A stretch of DNA of 35,247 bases from Candidatus Dormiibacter sp. (GTDB taxonomy: Bacteria > Chloroflexota > Dormibacteria > UBA8260), in NCBI GenBank assembly GCA_025450495.1, contig JANWHI010000064.1, positions 1-35,247 on the forward strand, in the 5' to 3' direction. The translations under genes were made by a program, and so were the position numbers. Positions 13,875 to 22,545 of the stretch are shown piece by piece (the stretch's first letter is position 1; each line of letters opens with the position of its first letter). The notes beneath the pieces were generated by a model that searched no databases, was not told where the DNA came from, and saw nothing but the letters and a program-made list of their open reading frames with translations.

Positions 13875-16661
13875 TCAGCCGGGGAACTCGACCACCTGCT
13901 GGAAGGTGGGACGGTTCTGCCAGTCGATGTTCGGCTGACCCGCGAGCCCGACCGCGGCGAAGTGGATGGCGTCGAGCGCCGGCAGCGGCGACCCGGCTGT
14001 CGTCGTCTCGGTGTTGGCCGTCCACGATGCCGGTGTCGACGAGCCACCATTGGCCGCCTTCATGGCCATGAAGGTGTCGCTCAACGCCTGGCTGAGCGCC
14101 GCTCCGCAGCCGCCCAGGCCGCGGCCGCCGCACAGCTCAGCCGTGGTCGTTGCGCTGAACGGCAGCGTCACGGACTCACCGTTGACCTGCCTGAGCGCCT
14201 TGTCCACCTGGCTCTGCAGGCCGCCGTAGTACGAGGACCCGTTGCCACCGGTCTGGGTCGGGTTCTGGCTGAAAGGCTCGGGGAGGACGTCGTACGACGC
14301 GGACAGGCCCAGCTTGGTGCTCACCCCGCCGGCTGCGAAGAGGTGATCGAACAGGGCGCGCACCACCCGCGGGTAGAGCTCGTCCATGATCGCCACCCCT
14401 GCCGCATCGGCGTACTGGGTGTCACCGGCTTGCGCCTTGCGTCGCAACGCACCTTTGTCCATCCAGTCCTGAATGGTGGTGAGCATTGCCGTGACGGTGG
14501 CCGGCTGGCCGGCGGGCACGGCGCTGAGCAGCTCGGGCAACACGGTGGTGCCGAGCAGGTCGACCGAGGCGGCGCCCGCCATCGCCGACACCAGGTTGGC
14601 TCGGCTGAGCTTGCCGCCGTGCGCACCCAGCTGGGCTGTGATGGCGCGCTGCAGGGAGAGCACCCGCTGCACACCTCCGTACGTGTAGTTGTCGTCGGCC
14701 GCGGCGAAGTTGGGCGCCGGCTTGTTGTTCCAGCTGGTGATGTACCCGGTGGACGAGCCGACCTCGTGGGGGTGCGCGTTGAAGGCGAGAAAGCCCTTCC
14801 AGTCGGCGTTGCCGGTGCCCCAGGAGGGCAGGTTGGGGTCGACCCCGGTGGCGCGGATCGGGTCGAGCCCGGACTGGTAGTACGCGATGCTCCTGCTGTC
14901 GATGTAGAACCAGTTGAACGTGTACTGGACGCTGCCCGCGCCCCGCATGAATGAAGCGGGGTCGAAGGTGTATGAAGGGCGGTTCCAGCGCAGGAAACCC
15001 ACGCCGGAGTCGACCTCGTGGTGATAGGTGCTGCGTTCATTGACGATGGCGACCGGAGCGCCGTTCACCGTCGTCCAGCCCTGGACGACGCCGTGCACTG
15101 TGTAGTACACGTCGTGCTTGATCACCACCGGCGCGCCCAGCCCGCCGGGCTTGGGGAATGCGACCTCGGTGAACGTCTGGTGCTGCATCGGCACGCACGT
15201 GCCCTTGTCGACGTAGCCGGTCCCCTGTGGTTGCGGGGCGCCGCCGCTGGGATCGCAGACGCGCTCGGCGACCTGGTCGACGTTGTCGGTGTTCGCCGAC
15301 GTCGCCGACCACGCGAAGTTGCGCCCGCGCCCCAGCTCGACGACGAAGTTGGTGCCCGGGAACGCGACCCCCTGCGCGTCGAAGTCGGGCGCGTGCAGGT
15401 CCTCCTGCATCAGGATCTGCGGGGTGAAATAGCCGACCTGCGGTCCCATCACCGCGATCGGGTGGCCGTCGGCGCTGTGCGCACCGTCGACAAGCAGCGC
15501 GTTGCTCATCTGGGCGGGCAGCTGCAGCAGCCCCTGGATGACCGACAGCGCGGGCAGGCTCGGCGAGGTCAGGCTGCAAGTCGGCGTGGTGTCGGTGGGG
15601 CCGCCCGCAAGGCTGGCGCTATCGACCAGCGCCACCTTGGTGTTGTCGACCGCCCCCGGACTCTCGTACGGGAACGACTGGGCGACGGTCGTCGGCGCCG
15701 CAGGATCGTTCTGCTCCTTGACGTCCTTGAAGATGGTCTGCGCCGCCGGGGCGCCGAACTGGGACCGCAGGTAGCGGAGCAGGGTGGCGTTGCGCGTCTC
15801 AGCACCACCGCCCTTGCCGAAGATGCCGCCGACCAGGGTGGCGATGTCGATGATGTCGGTGGGCTGCCACGCCTGGGGCGCCCCGACGGCCGCGATGTAG
15901 TCGGCCGGGAGCAGCAGCGGATTGGTCTGCGTGGCCGCGATGTACGCGTTGATCCCGCCCACGTATGAGCTCGCGAAATTCTTGAGCTCCGCCCCGAGCG
16001 CGCCGTACTGGGTGGGCAGCGAATCGATCTGGGCCTGCTTCTGCGCCTGCGTGTAGCCGCCGAGCAGCAGTGAGTCGTGGTCCATCTGCTCGTCGGCGCA
16101 CGACGGGCCCAGGAACGACGACAGGTTGCCGGCACCGTAATGACGCAGCACGTCCATGAGGAAGAGGCGATCCTCGGCGGCGGCGTAGCCGGCGCCGTAC
16201 GCCAGCGAGACCCGGTCCTGCGCATAGATGTGCGGAACGTCGTGCTGGTCGCGGTAGATCACCACCGGCACGGTCGACGACGGCGTCTCGGTGCGGGTCA
16301 CCTGGCCCGGAGGGATGCCGAAGGACTCGTCGTTGTAGAACGACGACAGTTGCGCGTTGCTGAGGCCGGCCGAGCCGTAGAGCAGGTTCTGGTATTTCGC
16401 CAGCTGGTCGTCAGCGCCCGCAGGCCGTGTGCCGTTGGCCTCGTAGGCGGCGATGTCGGCGGCGTTGTAGAGGCCGTGCTCACCGGGAGGCAGGATGCTC
16501 AGCACATCGCCGCGTGAGGTGTCGTTGAGCTGGTAGGTCGGCGGGGGCGGCGTCCATGTGCTCGCGCGCCCAGCCGATGCCGTGCCCGTCAGGGCGAGCA
16601 GCGCTGCGGTGATCGCGATCAGACGGCGCGCCCGGCGGCTCCGTGCAACCTCCGACGGCAT
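13875..16661 (-). CDS. secreted penicillin-acylase-family (Ntn) hydrolase
   Basis: 928 residues with an N-terminal signal peptide (positively charged, then LIAITAALLALTGTASA). The family is made as a precursor, exported and cut into alpha and beta chains; the new N-terminal Ser of the beta chain is the nucleophile. I place it at S386 in QMSNALLV, which gives a beta chain of about 543 residues. The expected following motif (ANDPHL-like) is replaced by VMGPQVGYF. Substrates in the family include penicillins, acyl-homoserine lactones and cyclic lipopeptides, and this sequence does not discriminate among them. ATG at 16661 was chosen because GGAGG lies seven bases upstream. The alpha region, with AYGAGYAAAEDRLFLMD, is typical. 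Confidence 0.85.
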   Translation of the reverse strand: MPSEVARSRRARRLIAITAALLALTGTASAGRASTWTPPPPTYQLNDTSRGDVLSILPPGEHGLYNAADIAAYEANGTRPAGADDQLAKYQNLLYGSAGLSNAQLSSFYNDESFGIPPGQVTRTETPSSTVPVVIYRDQHDVPHIYAQDRVSLAYGAGYAAAEDRLFLMDVLRHYGAGNLSSFLGPSCADEQMDHDSLLLGGYTQAQKQAQIDSLPTQYGALGAELKNFASSYVGGINAYIAATQTNPLLLPADYIAAVGAPQAWQPTDIIDIATLVGGIFGKGGGAETRNATLLRYLRSQFGAPAAQTIFKDVKEQNDPAAPTTVAQSFPYESPGAVDNTKVALVDSASLAGGPTDTTPTCSLTSPSLPALSVIQGLLQLPAQMSNALLVDGAHSADGHPIAVMGPQVGYFTPQILMQEDLHAPDFDAQGVAFPGTNFVVELGRGRNFAWSATSANTDNVDQVAERVCDPSGGAPQPQGTGYVDKGTCVPMQHQTFTEVAFPKPGGLGAPVVIKHDVYYTVHGVVQGWTTVNGAPVAIVNERSTYHHEVDSGVGFLRWNRPSYTFDPASFMRGAGSVQYTFNWFYIDSRSIAYYQSGLDPIRATGVDPNLPSWGTGNADWKGFLAFNAHPHEVGSSTGYITSWNNKPAPNFAAADDNYTYGGVQRVLSLQRAITAQLGAHGGKLSRANLVSAMAGAASVDLLGTTVLPELLSAVPAGQPATVTAMLTTIQDWMDKGALRRKAQAGDTQYADAAGVAIMDELYPRVVRALFDHLFAAGGVSTKLGLSASYDVLPEPFSQNPTQTGGNGSSYYGGLQSQVDKALRQVNGESVTLPFSATTTAELCGGRGLGGCGAALSQALSDTFMAMKAANGGSSTPASWTANTETTTAGSPLPALDAIHFAAVGLAGQPNIDWQNRPTFQQVVEFPG

Positions 16662-16677
16662 GAACACACCTCCCTGC

Positions 16678-16683
16678 AGGATA
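16678..16683 (-). promoter_or_regulatory. -10 element (TATCCT) for the acylase gene
   Basis: On the minus strand TATCCT lies 16 nt before the ATG at 16661. GGGAGGTG lies between them, so this gene has a short leader with a ribosome-binding site, unlike many neighbours. Confidence 0.4.
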
Positions 16684-16739
16684 GACGCCGTCGGGGAGAC
16701 GTTTCTTGCGCTGCTTCGCGCCGGCGGTGTGCCCCGCGG

Positions 16740-17507
16740 TCAGTCGGCCTGTTCAGTGGGTCGCACCAGCACCTCGTTGAGCGCCACGCGCCGCGGCCGC
16801 GTCACCATGAACACGATCACCTCGGCGATGTCCTCGGCGGTCATCCGTTCAATCGAGCCGAAACGCTGCTGCATACCCGCGACCACCTCCGGATCCGTGT
16901 TGTGCGAGGCGAGCTCGGTGTCGACCGCACCCGGTTCGACCAGCCCCACCCGAACATGCCGCGTGGTCACCTCCTGTCGGAGCGCCTCGCTGAACGCATT
17001 CACCGCCCACTTGCTGGCGTTGTACGCCGCGCTTCCTCGGCGCGCCACGCGCCCGGCGACGCTGCTGACGTTGACGATGTCGGCCAGGTGCCGCGGCTCG
17101 CTGTCTGCGGCCTCGAGGAGGTGGGGCAGTGCCGCGTGGGTCAGCGTCATCAGCGCGGCGACGTTGATGTCGAGCATCTGCCGCCACTGCGAGGTGTCCG
17201 CACCCTCGACCCGCCCCAGCAGCATCACCCCGGCGTTGTTGATCAAGATGTCGAGGCGGCCGAGCTGGTCGACGGTGCGCGCAACGGCCTCGCGCGCCTT
17301 GGCCTCGACGCTGACGTCGGTGTCGAGGATGAGAGCCGAACCGCCGCTGTCGGTGATGCGCGCCGACAGGTCGTCGAGACGCTCGCGACGCCGGGCCACG
17401 AGCGCCACGCGCGCCCCTTCCCTGGCGAGTGCGACGGCGGTCGCTTCACCGATCCCGCTCGAGGCGCCGGTGATAAGGGCGGTGGTTGCACTGAGGGGTT
17501 CAGTCAT
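16740..17507 (-). CDS. short-chain dehydrogenase/reductase (classical SDR)
   Basis: 255 residues with a full classical SDR set: TGASSGIG cofactor loop, NNAG, catalytic Ser in VNVSSVAG, and Tyr and Lys in AYNASKWAV. An oxidoreductase using NAD(H) or NADP(H); the Arg pair after the second strand (VARRRERL) favours NADP(H). The substrate is unknown. ATG at 17507 follows TACAGT by six bases with no ribosome-binding site, suggesting a leaderless transcript. The C-terminal RPRRVALNEVLVRPTEQ tail resembles the YdfG/serine-dehydrogenase-like group, though this is not decisive. It lies between the acylase gene and the tRNA gene on the same strand. Confidence 0.92.
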   Translation of the reverse strand: MTEPLSATTALITGASSGIGEATAVALAREGARVALVARRRERLDDLSARITDSGGSALILDTDVSVEAKAREAVARTVDQLGRLDILINNAGVMLLGRVEGADTSQWRQMLDINVAALMTLTHAALPHLLEAADSEPRHLADIVNVSSVAGRVARRGSAAYNASKWAVNAFSEALRQEVTTRHVRVGLVEPGAVDTELASHNTDPEVVAGMQQRFGSIERMTAEDIAEVIVFMVTRPRRVALNEVLVRPTEQAD

Positions 17508-17513
17508 CGCCCG

Positions 17514-17519
17514 ACTGTA
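17514..17519 (-). promoter_or_regulatory. -10 element (TACAGT) for the SDR gene
   Basis: TACAGT on the minus strand is followed by six bases and the ATG at 17507, with no ribosome-binding site. Confidence 0.5.
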
Positions 17520-17551
17520 GAGCCACCGGCTGCGCAGCCGCGGAGCCTGAT

Positions 17552-17628
17552 TGGTACCCGCGACAGGATTCGAACCTGTGACAAAGGGATTAAGAGTCCC
17601 CTGCTCTGACCAACTGAGCTACGCGGGC
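17552..17628 (-). tRNA. tRNA-Lys (anticodon CTT), CCA encoded
   Basis: On the minus strand the cloverleaf is complete. The acceptor is GCCCGCG with CGCGGGT; the D arm is GCTC...GAGC; the anticodon arm is GGGGA-CTCTTAA-TCCCT, with CTT read at positions 34-36 (codon AAG); and the T arm is ACAGG-TTCGAAT-CCTGT. Discriminator A is followed by encoded CCA (plus strand TGG, 17552-17554). No intron and no adjacent integrase or att repeat is visible. Confidence 0.96.
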
Positions 17629-17641
17629 CCGGCGCCCGATT

Positions 17642-18430
17642 CTACTTGGGTGCCGGGCCCACCCCGCCGCCGACCCGGCCGGTCCGGCGCTGGTGGGAGA
17701 GCCAGATCATCGCCCTCTGCTGCTGGCCGAGCCGGGCGCGCCAACTCGGCGGCGGCGGCGTGACCCCGACCAGCGGCGAGGTCGTGCGAGCCTCGAGCGA
17801 GTCCCGCAGCCCGCCAGCGCCGCGGCCCTCGAAGACGGTTACCACCCGGCCGAGGTCGTTGGCCCCGAAGTGGCTGTCACCGGCGCCCGCAGCGGCGCCG
17901 AGCTGCTCACGATGCGCGGCGTAGTACTCGTCGAGGCGCTTCCAGGTTCCCGGCAGCACCGGGGCCGTGTGGCGCAGCTCGATGCCGTCGACGCGCCGGC
18001 TGCCGAGGAGGGCATCGAGCCGCCCCCGCGACATCGACGCGAAGTACGTCGGCATGAACGGGTGCGCCACCAATGCCAGGCCGCCCTGGTCGTGGATGGC
18101 GTCGACGGTGTCGGCGACGGACATGTGCATGCGCACCTGCTTGTCGATGAACAGGCCGACGAGGTGCGTGCCCGGTGGGAAGACGCACGTGACCTCCTCG
18201 CCGCGTACCACGTCGACCCCGAGCGCAGCACCGACGTCGACGGCCTCGGCAAGGTCGGCGATGGTGTCGTGGTCGGTCACGCACACCACCGACAGCCCGA
18301 TTGCCGCCGCCGCGCGCACCAGCTCGGGCGCGGTGACCATGCCATCGCTCGCCAGCGTGTGCGCGTGCACCTCGGCGGCGGACAGGCCCGGTGGCAGCTC
18401 GATGCGCTGCCCGCCGGCCGCCTCAGGCAA
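17642..18430 (-). CDS. PHP-domain phosphoesterase
   Basis: 262 residues with the PHP metal-site motifs: HAHTLASDG (first His pair), TDHDTI, GEEVTC, VAHP and GDSHF. PHP proteins are metal-dependent phosphoesterases. Stand-alone members of this size include 3',5'-nucleoside bisphosphate phosphatases of the YciV/TrpH class, but this one cannot be assigned a substrate. The last about 40 residues (WRARLGQQQRAMIWLSHQRR) are a basic extension. The TTG start overlaps the PAP2 stop by eight bases, so the two genes are translationally linked, with PAP2 first. The pairing with another phosphatase suggests a shared phosphate-ester substrate, which is inference. Confidence 0.85.
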   Translation of the reverse strand: MPEAAGGQRIELPPGLSAAEVHAHTLASDGMVTAPELVRAAAAIGLSVVCVTDHDTIADLAEAVDVGAALGVDVVRGEEVTCVFPPGTHLVGLFIDKQVRMHMSVADTVDAIHDQGGLALVAHPFMPTYFASMSRGRLDALLGSRRVDGIELRHTAPVLPGTWKRLDEYYAAHREQLGAAAGAGDSHFGANDLGRVVTVFEGRGAGGLRDSLEARTTSPLVGVTPPPPSWRARLGQQQRAMIWLSHQRRTGRVGGGVGPAPK

Positions 18431-19352
18431 CCGCCGTCCCCGGCTCCGGCGTGGCCGGCACCCCCTCCGGCACGCGCGACTGCAGCACGCCGACGCGTGG
18501 CACCGCCACCTTCATCATCACCCACCAGGACGCGGCCGCCAGCGCAACGCCGGCGATCACGTCGACCACGTAGTGCTCGCCGAGGAAGACCACACTGAAC
18601 CACACCAGGATGCACCATGCGAACGCGAACCACGCAGCGCGCGGGTAGATGCGCCGCAGCGCCAGGAAGCCGAGGAACGGAAACGCCGCGTGCAGCGAGG
18701 GGAACGCGGCCACGGGGTTGGGGTTGAGGCTGTTGTAGTACCTGCTCACAGCGCTGGGCAGCGTGGTGCCGATGATGCGATGGAAGCCAGCGATCACCCC
18801 CTGTTGCTCTGCATACCAAGGCGGTGCCGTCGGCACCAGCAGGAAGATGACGAAGGCGACCAACGCCATGCCCATCAATGCGGTTGTGAACCGGACGAAC
18901 TGGACTCTGTCGACCAGCCACAGCACCATGCCGACGGCGAACGGAAAGGCGAAGTGACCGAAGTAAACCACTGTGGCTGCGTACTCGATGGCGCGACCGC
19001 TCGATCCGACATCGAGGGCCTGCTGCAACACAGCGGTGGGCACGTGCCCGCCGAACAGCCCGGTTTCCAGGTGGGCGAGGTCGGCGACATGGGGTGCGAA
19101 GCCGGCGTTGGGAGCAACCGCGCGCATGAACTCCCAACCGAGGAAGATGACCACGAATGGCACCCAGTCGCGCAGGAAGCCGAGGAAGCGCCCGCTCAGC
19201 ACAGCGACCGGGATGAACAGGAAGAGCAGGTAGTCCGGCGAGACGCTGATGCCGCGCCAGATCAGGATGCCGGCGACCGCCACCAGGTACGCCAGTGAGA
19301 TGGACACCAGCGGGCCCGGGCGGCGGGCGCGGCGGAGCAGCGGGGAGAACAC
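18423..19352 (-). CDS. PAP2-superfamily membrane phosphatase
   Basis: 309 residues with about eight membrane segments. The C-terminal phosphatase core shows PSLHAAFPF (His general acid) and GEHYVVDVIAG (nucleophile His and Asp). The usual first motif KxxxxxRP is not evident, so it belongs to the divergent inositolphosphotransferase-like PAP2 group (AUR1/Ipt1-like). Such proteins transfer or remove phosphate-linked head groups on lipids at the outer face of the membrane. GTG at 19352 was chosen because TAGACT lies just upstream and it clears the divergent response regulator. It is followed by the overlapping PHP gene. The true lipid substrate is unknown. Confidence 0.83.
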   Translation of the reverse strand: MFSPLLRRARRPGPLVSISLAYLVAVAGILIWRGISVSPDYLLFLFIPVAVLSGRFLGFLRDWVPFVVIFLGWEFMRAVAPNAGFAPHVADLAHLETGLFGGHVPTAVLQQALDVGSSGRAIEYAATVVYFGHFAFPFAVGMVLWLVDRVQFVRFTTALMGMALVAFVIFLLVPTAPPWYAEQQGVIAGFHRIIGTTLPSAVSRYYNSLNPNPVAAFPSLHAAFPFLGFLALRRIYPRAAWFAFAWCILVWFSVVFLGEHYVVDVIAGVALAAASWWVMMKVAVPRVGVLQSRVPEGVPATPEPGTAVA

Positions 19353-19362
19353 GTTGCAGGCA

Positions 19363-19368
19363 AGTCTA
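19363..19368 (-). promoter_or_regulatory. -10 element (TAGACT) for the PAP2 gene
   Basis: TAGACT on the minus strand lies 10 nt before the GTG at 19352, giving a very short or absent leader. Confidence 0.4.
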
Positions 19369-19454
19369 CGCGGCGCCCACGAACGTGCTGCGGAACCGAT
19401 TGAGAGTCTGCTGAGAAGCGCTGCGAATTCGCGGGTGGCAGCGCTGAGCCCTCC

Positions 19455-19460
19455 TATACT
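19455..19460 (+). promoter_or_regulatory. -10 element (TATACT) for the response regulator
   Basis: TATACT is the best match to a sigma-70-type -10 in the window. It lies seven bases before the GTG at 19468, with no ribosome-binding site, so a leaderless mRNA is likely. No clear -35 is visible. Confidence 0.6.
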
Positions 19461-19467
19461 CGAACGC

Positions 19468-20169
19468 GTGACCGAGACCACTCGGGTGCTGGTGGTCGAC
19501 GACGAGACCAGCATTCGCGATTTCATCTCTCTCGGCCTGCGCCACGAGGGCTTCGAGGTCCAGACGGCCGCTGACGGGCGCGCCGGGCTGCGCGCTGTCG
19601 ATGAGTTCAAGCCGCACCTCGTCGTCGTCGACCTGATGATGCCGCGCCTGGACGGCTGGGAGGTCTGCAGGGCCATCGCCGGTGACCGCAGCCGCGGCGT
19701 CATCATCCTCAGCGCGCGCGACGAGACCGGGGACCGCATCCAGGGGCTGGAGCTCGGCGCCGACGACTATCTGGTCAAACCGTTCGACTTCGGCGAGCTG
19801 CTGGCGCGCATTCGCGCGGTGCTGCGCCGCCGCAACCCCGCGCTGTCACGCATCCTTCGCGCCGGCGACCTCGCCATCGACACCGCCACCCGCGAGGTCA
19901 CCGTCGGCGACCGGCAGGTGAGCCTCTCTGCGCGTGAGTTCGACCTGCTCCACTACCTGGCGGTCAACGCCGACCAGGTGCTGCCGCGCCAGCGCATCCT
20001 CGACGAGGTCTGGGGCTTCAACTTCTTCGGCGACGAGAACAACGTCGAGGTGTACGTGCGCTACCTGCGCCAGAAGCTGGACGACACCACCCACGAGCGC
20101 ATCCAGACGGTGCGCGGCGTGGGCTACCGGTTGCGCGCCTTCCCCACGCCGGCCACGCCCGGGGGTTGA
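19468..20169 (+). CDS. OmpR/PhoB-family response regulator
   Basis: 233 residues. The receiver domain (1-120) has the acidic pocket D11/D12, phospho-acceptor D55 in VVVDLMMPRLDGW, S82 and K104 in YLVKPF. The C-terminal winged-helix DNA-binding domain (about 130-225) includes SLSAREFDLLHYL and VRYLRQKLDD...TVRGVGYRL. It is the cytoplasmic output of the two-component pair whose kinase gene starts 42 nt after its stop. GTG at 19468 was chosen from the leaderless TATACT spacing. The layout resembles MprA/TcrA-type actinobacterial systems, but the signal and regulon cannot be inferred. Confidence 0.95.
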   Translation: MTETTRVLVVDDETSIRDFISLGLRHEGFEVQTAADGRAGLRAVDEFKPHLVVVDLMMPRLDGWEVCRAIAGDRSRGVIILSARDETGDRIQGLELGADDYLVKPFDFGELLARIRAVLRRRNPALSRILRAGDLAIDTATREVTVGDRQVSLSAREFDLLHYLAVNADQVLPRQRILDEVWGFNFFGDENNVEVYVRYLRQKLDDTTHERIQTVRGVGYRLRAFPTPATPGG

Positions 20170-20211
20170 GCGACGGACCGCCCGCGTGGGCGCCTCGCGT
20201 TCCTGCGCAGC

Positions 20212-21693
20212 GTGCGCTGGCGCCTGACGCTCACCTACGTCGCGCTGCTTGCCATCCTGCTCGCCGGTTACGGGCTCTACCAGCACACCTCGCTGCGTCA
20301 GAGCCTCATCGCTGCGCGCGTCACCTCTCTGCAGAGCGACATCAACACCGCGCGCGCCCAGATCGCCCGCTCGACCGCGCCCGCGGTCCGCGGCGCTCGC
20401 GTGCTCTGCTCCACCGACGCGGGTATTGACCTGGTCGGCCGCGTCGTCGCCACCGCGGTTGCCACCGTGTCGGGACACACCGTGGCGGTCATCGTGTACG
20501 ACCGCAACCTGCAGGTGGTCGCCCAGGCACCCGCCGGCAACGACCTTCCCCACCTCGATCCGGCCGGCCTGCAGAGAGCGCAGACCGGCACCCGCAGCAA
20601 CCCGGAGGTGATCGCCGGCGCCGGGGGCCAGGACCAACTGGTGGTGGGATTCCCAGTGCGCAGTGGCGTCTCGGGCGGCAAGGTGTGCGGCGTCGCCCAG
20701 CTGTCGACGTCGATGGCACCGCTCGCGTCCGTGCTCAACGACGAGCTGACCCTTCTCGTCGCCGGCAGCGCGGCCGCCCTGCTGATCGCCCTGCTCGCCG
20801 GCCTGCTGCTCACCGGCCGTGCGCTGCGTCCCCTGCACCGGCTCACCGCGACCTCCCGGCAGCTCGCCGCCGGCGACCTCCGCGCGCGCAGCGGTGTCGA
20901 GGGTCGCAACGACGAGATCGGCGAGCTGGCGCGGTCGTTCGACGACATGGCCGCTCGCATCGAGGCGTCCTTCGCCGCGCAGCAGGAGTCCGAGGGACGC
21001 ACCCGACGGTTCATCGCCGACGCGTCGCATGAGCTGCGCACCCCGCTGACGGCGCTGAAGGGCTACATCGACGTCATCCGCCGCGGTGCCACCCCCGACC
21101 CGGCCGCGCTCGACGCGGCTCTCGAGGCGATGGGACGCGAGGCCGAGCGCATGCGTGTGCTTGTCCTCGACCTGCTCACTCTGGCGCGGCTCGATGCCGA
21201 GCGTCGGGCGCAGCCCGAGACCGTCGACCTCGGTGAGCTCGTCGCCCACGTCCTCGACGAGGGCGTGCCCGGCATGGCGGCCACGGTCAACCGCGACCTC
21301 GGGGTTGGAGCTCTCGCCAACATCGACCGCAACGCGCTGACCACGATCATCCGCAACCTGCTCGTCAACGCGTGCCAGTACGCTCCCGGTGCTGCCCAGA
21401 CGTGGCGCACCTGGGCGGCGGATGGGCGTGCGTACCTGGCCGTCCACGACGAGGGTCCGGGGATCGCGGCCACCGACCTGCCGCACATCTTCGAGCGCTT
21501 CTACCGCGGCGAGAAGACGCGGGCGCGCGAGGAGGGCGGCAGCGGGCTCGGCCTCTCCATCGTGCAGGGGCTGGCGAGCACGCATGGGGGCGACGTCGGC
21601 ATCGACAGCACCGAGGGCACCGGGACCACGGTCACCGTGTGGTTTCCGGTGGCCTCTCCGCCACCACCGCCGCCGCCCGCGCCTAGAGGTTGA
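20212..21693 (+). CDS. membrane sensor histidine kinase with HAMP domain
   Basis: 493 residues: transmembrane segment 7-23, an extracytoplasmic sensor of about 155 residues containing two Cys (in LCSTDAG and KVCGVAQ), transmembrane segment 180-200, HAMP domain, HisKA with FIADASHELRTPLT (H273), and HATPase with NLLVNACQYAP, DEGPGIA, FERFYRG and GGSGLGLSIV. It autophosphorylates and passes phosphate to the response regulator just upstream. The GTG is the first normal start after an in-frame region and has no clear ribosome-binding site. The C-terminus ends in a run of prolines. The two sensor cysteines could make the signal redox-related, which is speculative. The 3' end overlaps ccdA by 11 bp. 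Confidence 0.94.
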   Translation: MRWRLTLTYVALLAILLAGYGLYQHTSLRQSLIAARVTSLQSDINTARAQIARSTAPAVRGARVLCSTDAGIDLVGRVVATAVATVSGHTVAVIVYDRNLQVVAQAPAGNDLPHLDPAGLQRAQTGTRSNPEVIAGAGGQDQLVVGFPVRSGVSGGKVCGVAQLSTSMAPLASVLNDELTLLVAGSAAALLIALLAGLLLTGRALRPLHRLTATSRQLAAGDLRARSGVEGRNDEIGELARSFDDMAARIEASFAAQQESEGRTRRFIADASHELRTPLTALKGYIDVIRRGATPDPAALDAALEAMGREAERMRVLVLDLLTLARLDAERRAQPETVDLGELVAHVLDEGVPGMAATVNRDLGVGALANIDRNALTTIIRNLLVNACQYAPGAAQTWRTWAADGRAYLAVHDEGPGIAATDLPHIFERFYRGEKTRAREEGGSGLGLSIVQGLASTHGGDVGIDSTEGTGTTVTVWFPVASPPPPPPPAPRG

Positions 21694-22501
21694 AGGGCGA
21701 CTGGAAGCTGTACTGGTTGAGCAGGGTGATCTCGTTGCTGATCAGCAGGAAGCCGAAGCCAAGCAGGAGGATCCCGGCGACGGTGTTGATGATCCCCCTG
21801 CGCCGGTTGACCGCGCGGATCACGTTCTGCATGCGGTCAGCGAGGACCGCCACCAACAGGAAGGGCACCGCCAGCCCGACACAGTAGATGAGCATGAAGG
21901 GCAGGCCGCCGAAGTCCCCGCTCACCGCCAGCTGGAGGATGGCGCCGAGCTGGGCACCGATGCACGGCGTCCAGCCCAGCGCGAAGGTGATGCCGAGCAG
22001 GAACGCACCCAGCGTCCCGCTCAGCGGCGTCGAGTGGAAACGGATGTCGCGCATCAGCAGCGGGATGCGGATCACCCCCATGGTCTGCAGCGCCAGCAGG
22101 ATGATCACCGCGCCGGCGACGCGGTTGACCGCGAGCTGGTGGCGGAGCAGGAAGGTCACCTCCAGCGCCTGGAGCACGTAGAAGAGCGCGATGAACACCA
22201 CGCAGAAGCCGGCGACGAACGCGATCCCGTTGCCGAGGATCGGGGCCCGCGGCACGGGCAGGTGCAGGCTGCGCGCGCCGCGGTCGCGCGAGAAGCCGGG
22301 CCCGACCTCGGCGGCAGCCACGCCGCCCCCGCCCGCGGCGACCAGCGCCACCGGCGACGGCGCCGGTTCCAGCTCGCGGCTGGCGCGCCCCCCCAGGTAC
22401 GCCGCGTAGGCCGGTACCAGCGGGAACACGCACGGCGAGAGGAACGACGCCAGCCCGGCGAGGAACGCCAGCGGATACGACGGACCGATCAGGGCGAGCA
22501 C
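21683..22501 (-). CDS. ccdA: CcdA/DsbD-type transmembrane thiol-disulfide carrier
   Basis: 272 residues with about six membrane helices. The paired redox Cys lie in LSPCVFPLVP (C24) and GWTPCIGAQ (C180), as in CcdA and the core of DsbD. It carries reducing equivalents from cytoplasmic thioredoxin to the outer face, for cytochrome c maturation or disulfide reduction. A loop of about 35 residues after the first helix (ELEPAPSPVALVAAGGGG...) is longer than in most members. The GTG at 22501 follows TAGGAT by six bases, suggesting a leaderless start. No cytochrome c biogenesis gene (ResB, ResC) is adjacent. The Asp-box protein gene lies upstream on the same strand, 44 nt away. Confidence 0.88.
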   Translation of the reverse strand: MLALIGPSYPLAFLAGLASFLSPCVFPLVPAYAAYLGGRASRELEPAPSPVALVAAGGGGVAAAEVGPGFSRDRGARSLHLPVPRAPILGNGIAFVAGFCVVFIALFYVLQALEVTFLLRHQLAVNRVAGAVIILLALQTMGVIRIPLLMRDIRFHSTPLSGTLGAFLLGITFALGWTPCIGAQLGAILQLAVSGDFGGLPFMLIYCVGLAVPFLLVAVLADRMQNVIRAVNRRRGIINTVAGILLLGFGFLLISNEITLLNQYSFQSPFNL

Positions 22502-22507
22502 GCGGCC

Positions 22508-22513
22508 ATCCTA
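22508..22513 (-). promoter_or_regulatory. -10 element (TAGGAT) for ccdA
   Basis: TAGGAT on the minus strand is followed by six bases and the GTG at 22501. No ribosome-binding site is visible. Confidence 0.5.
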
Positions 22514-22545
22514 CGCGCGCCCTCACCGTCGGGCAGCGCTGTCCG

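Noticed and set aside
17552..17628. tRNA-Lys as an integration site
   Set aside because: No integrase, no direct repeat of the tRNA 3' end and no change of composition are visible on either side.
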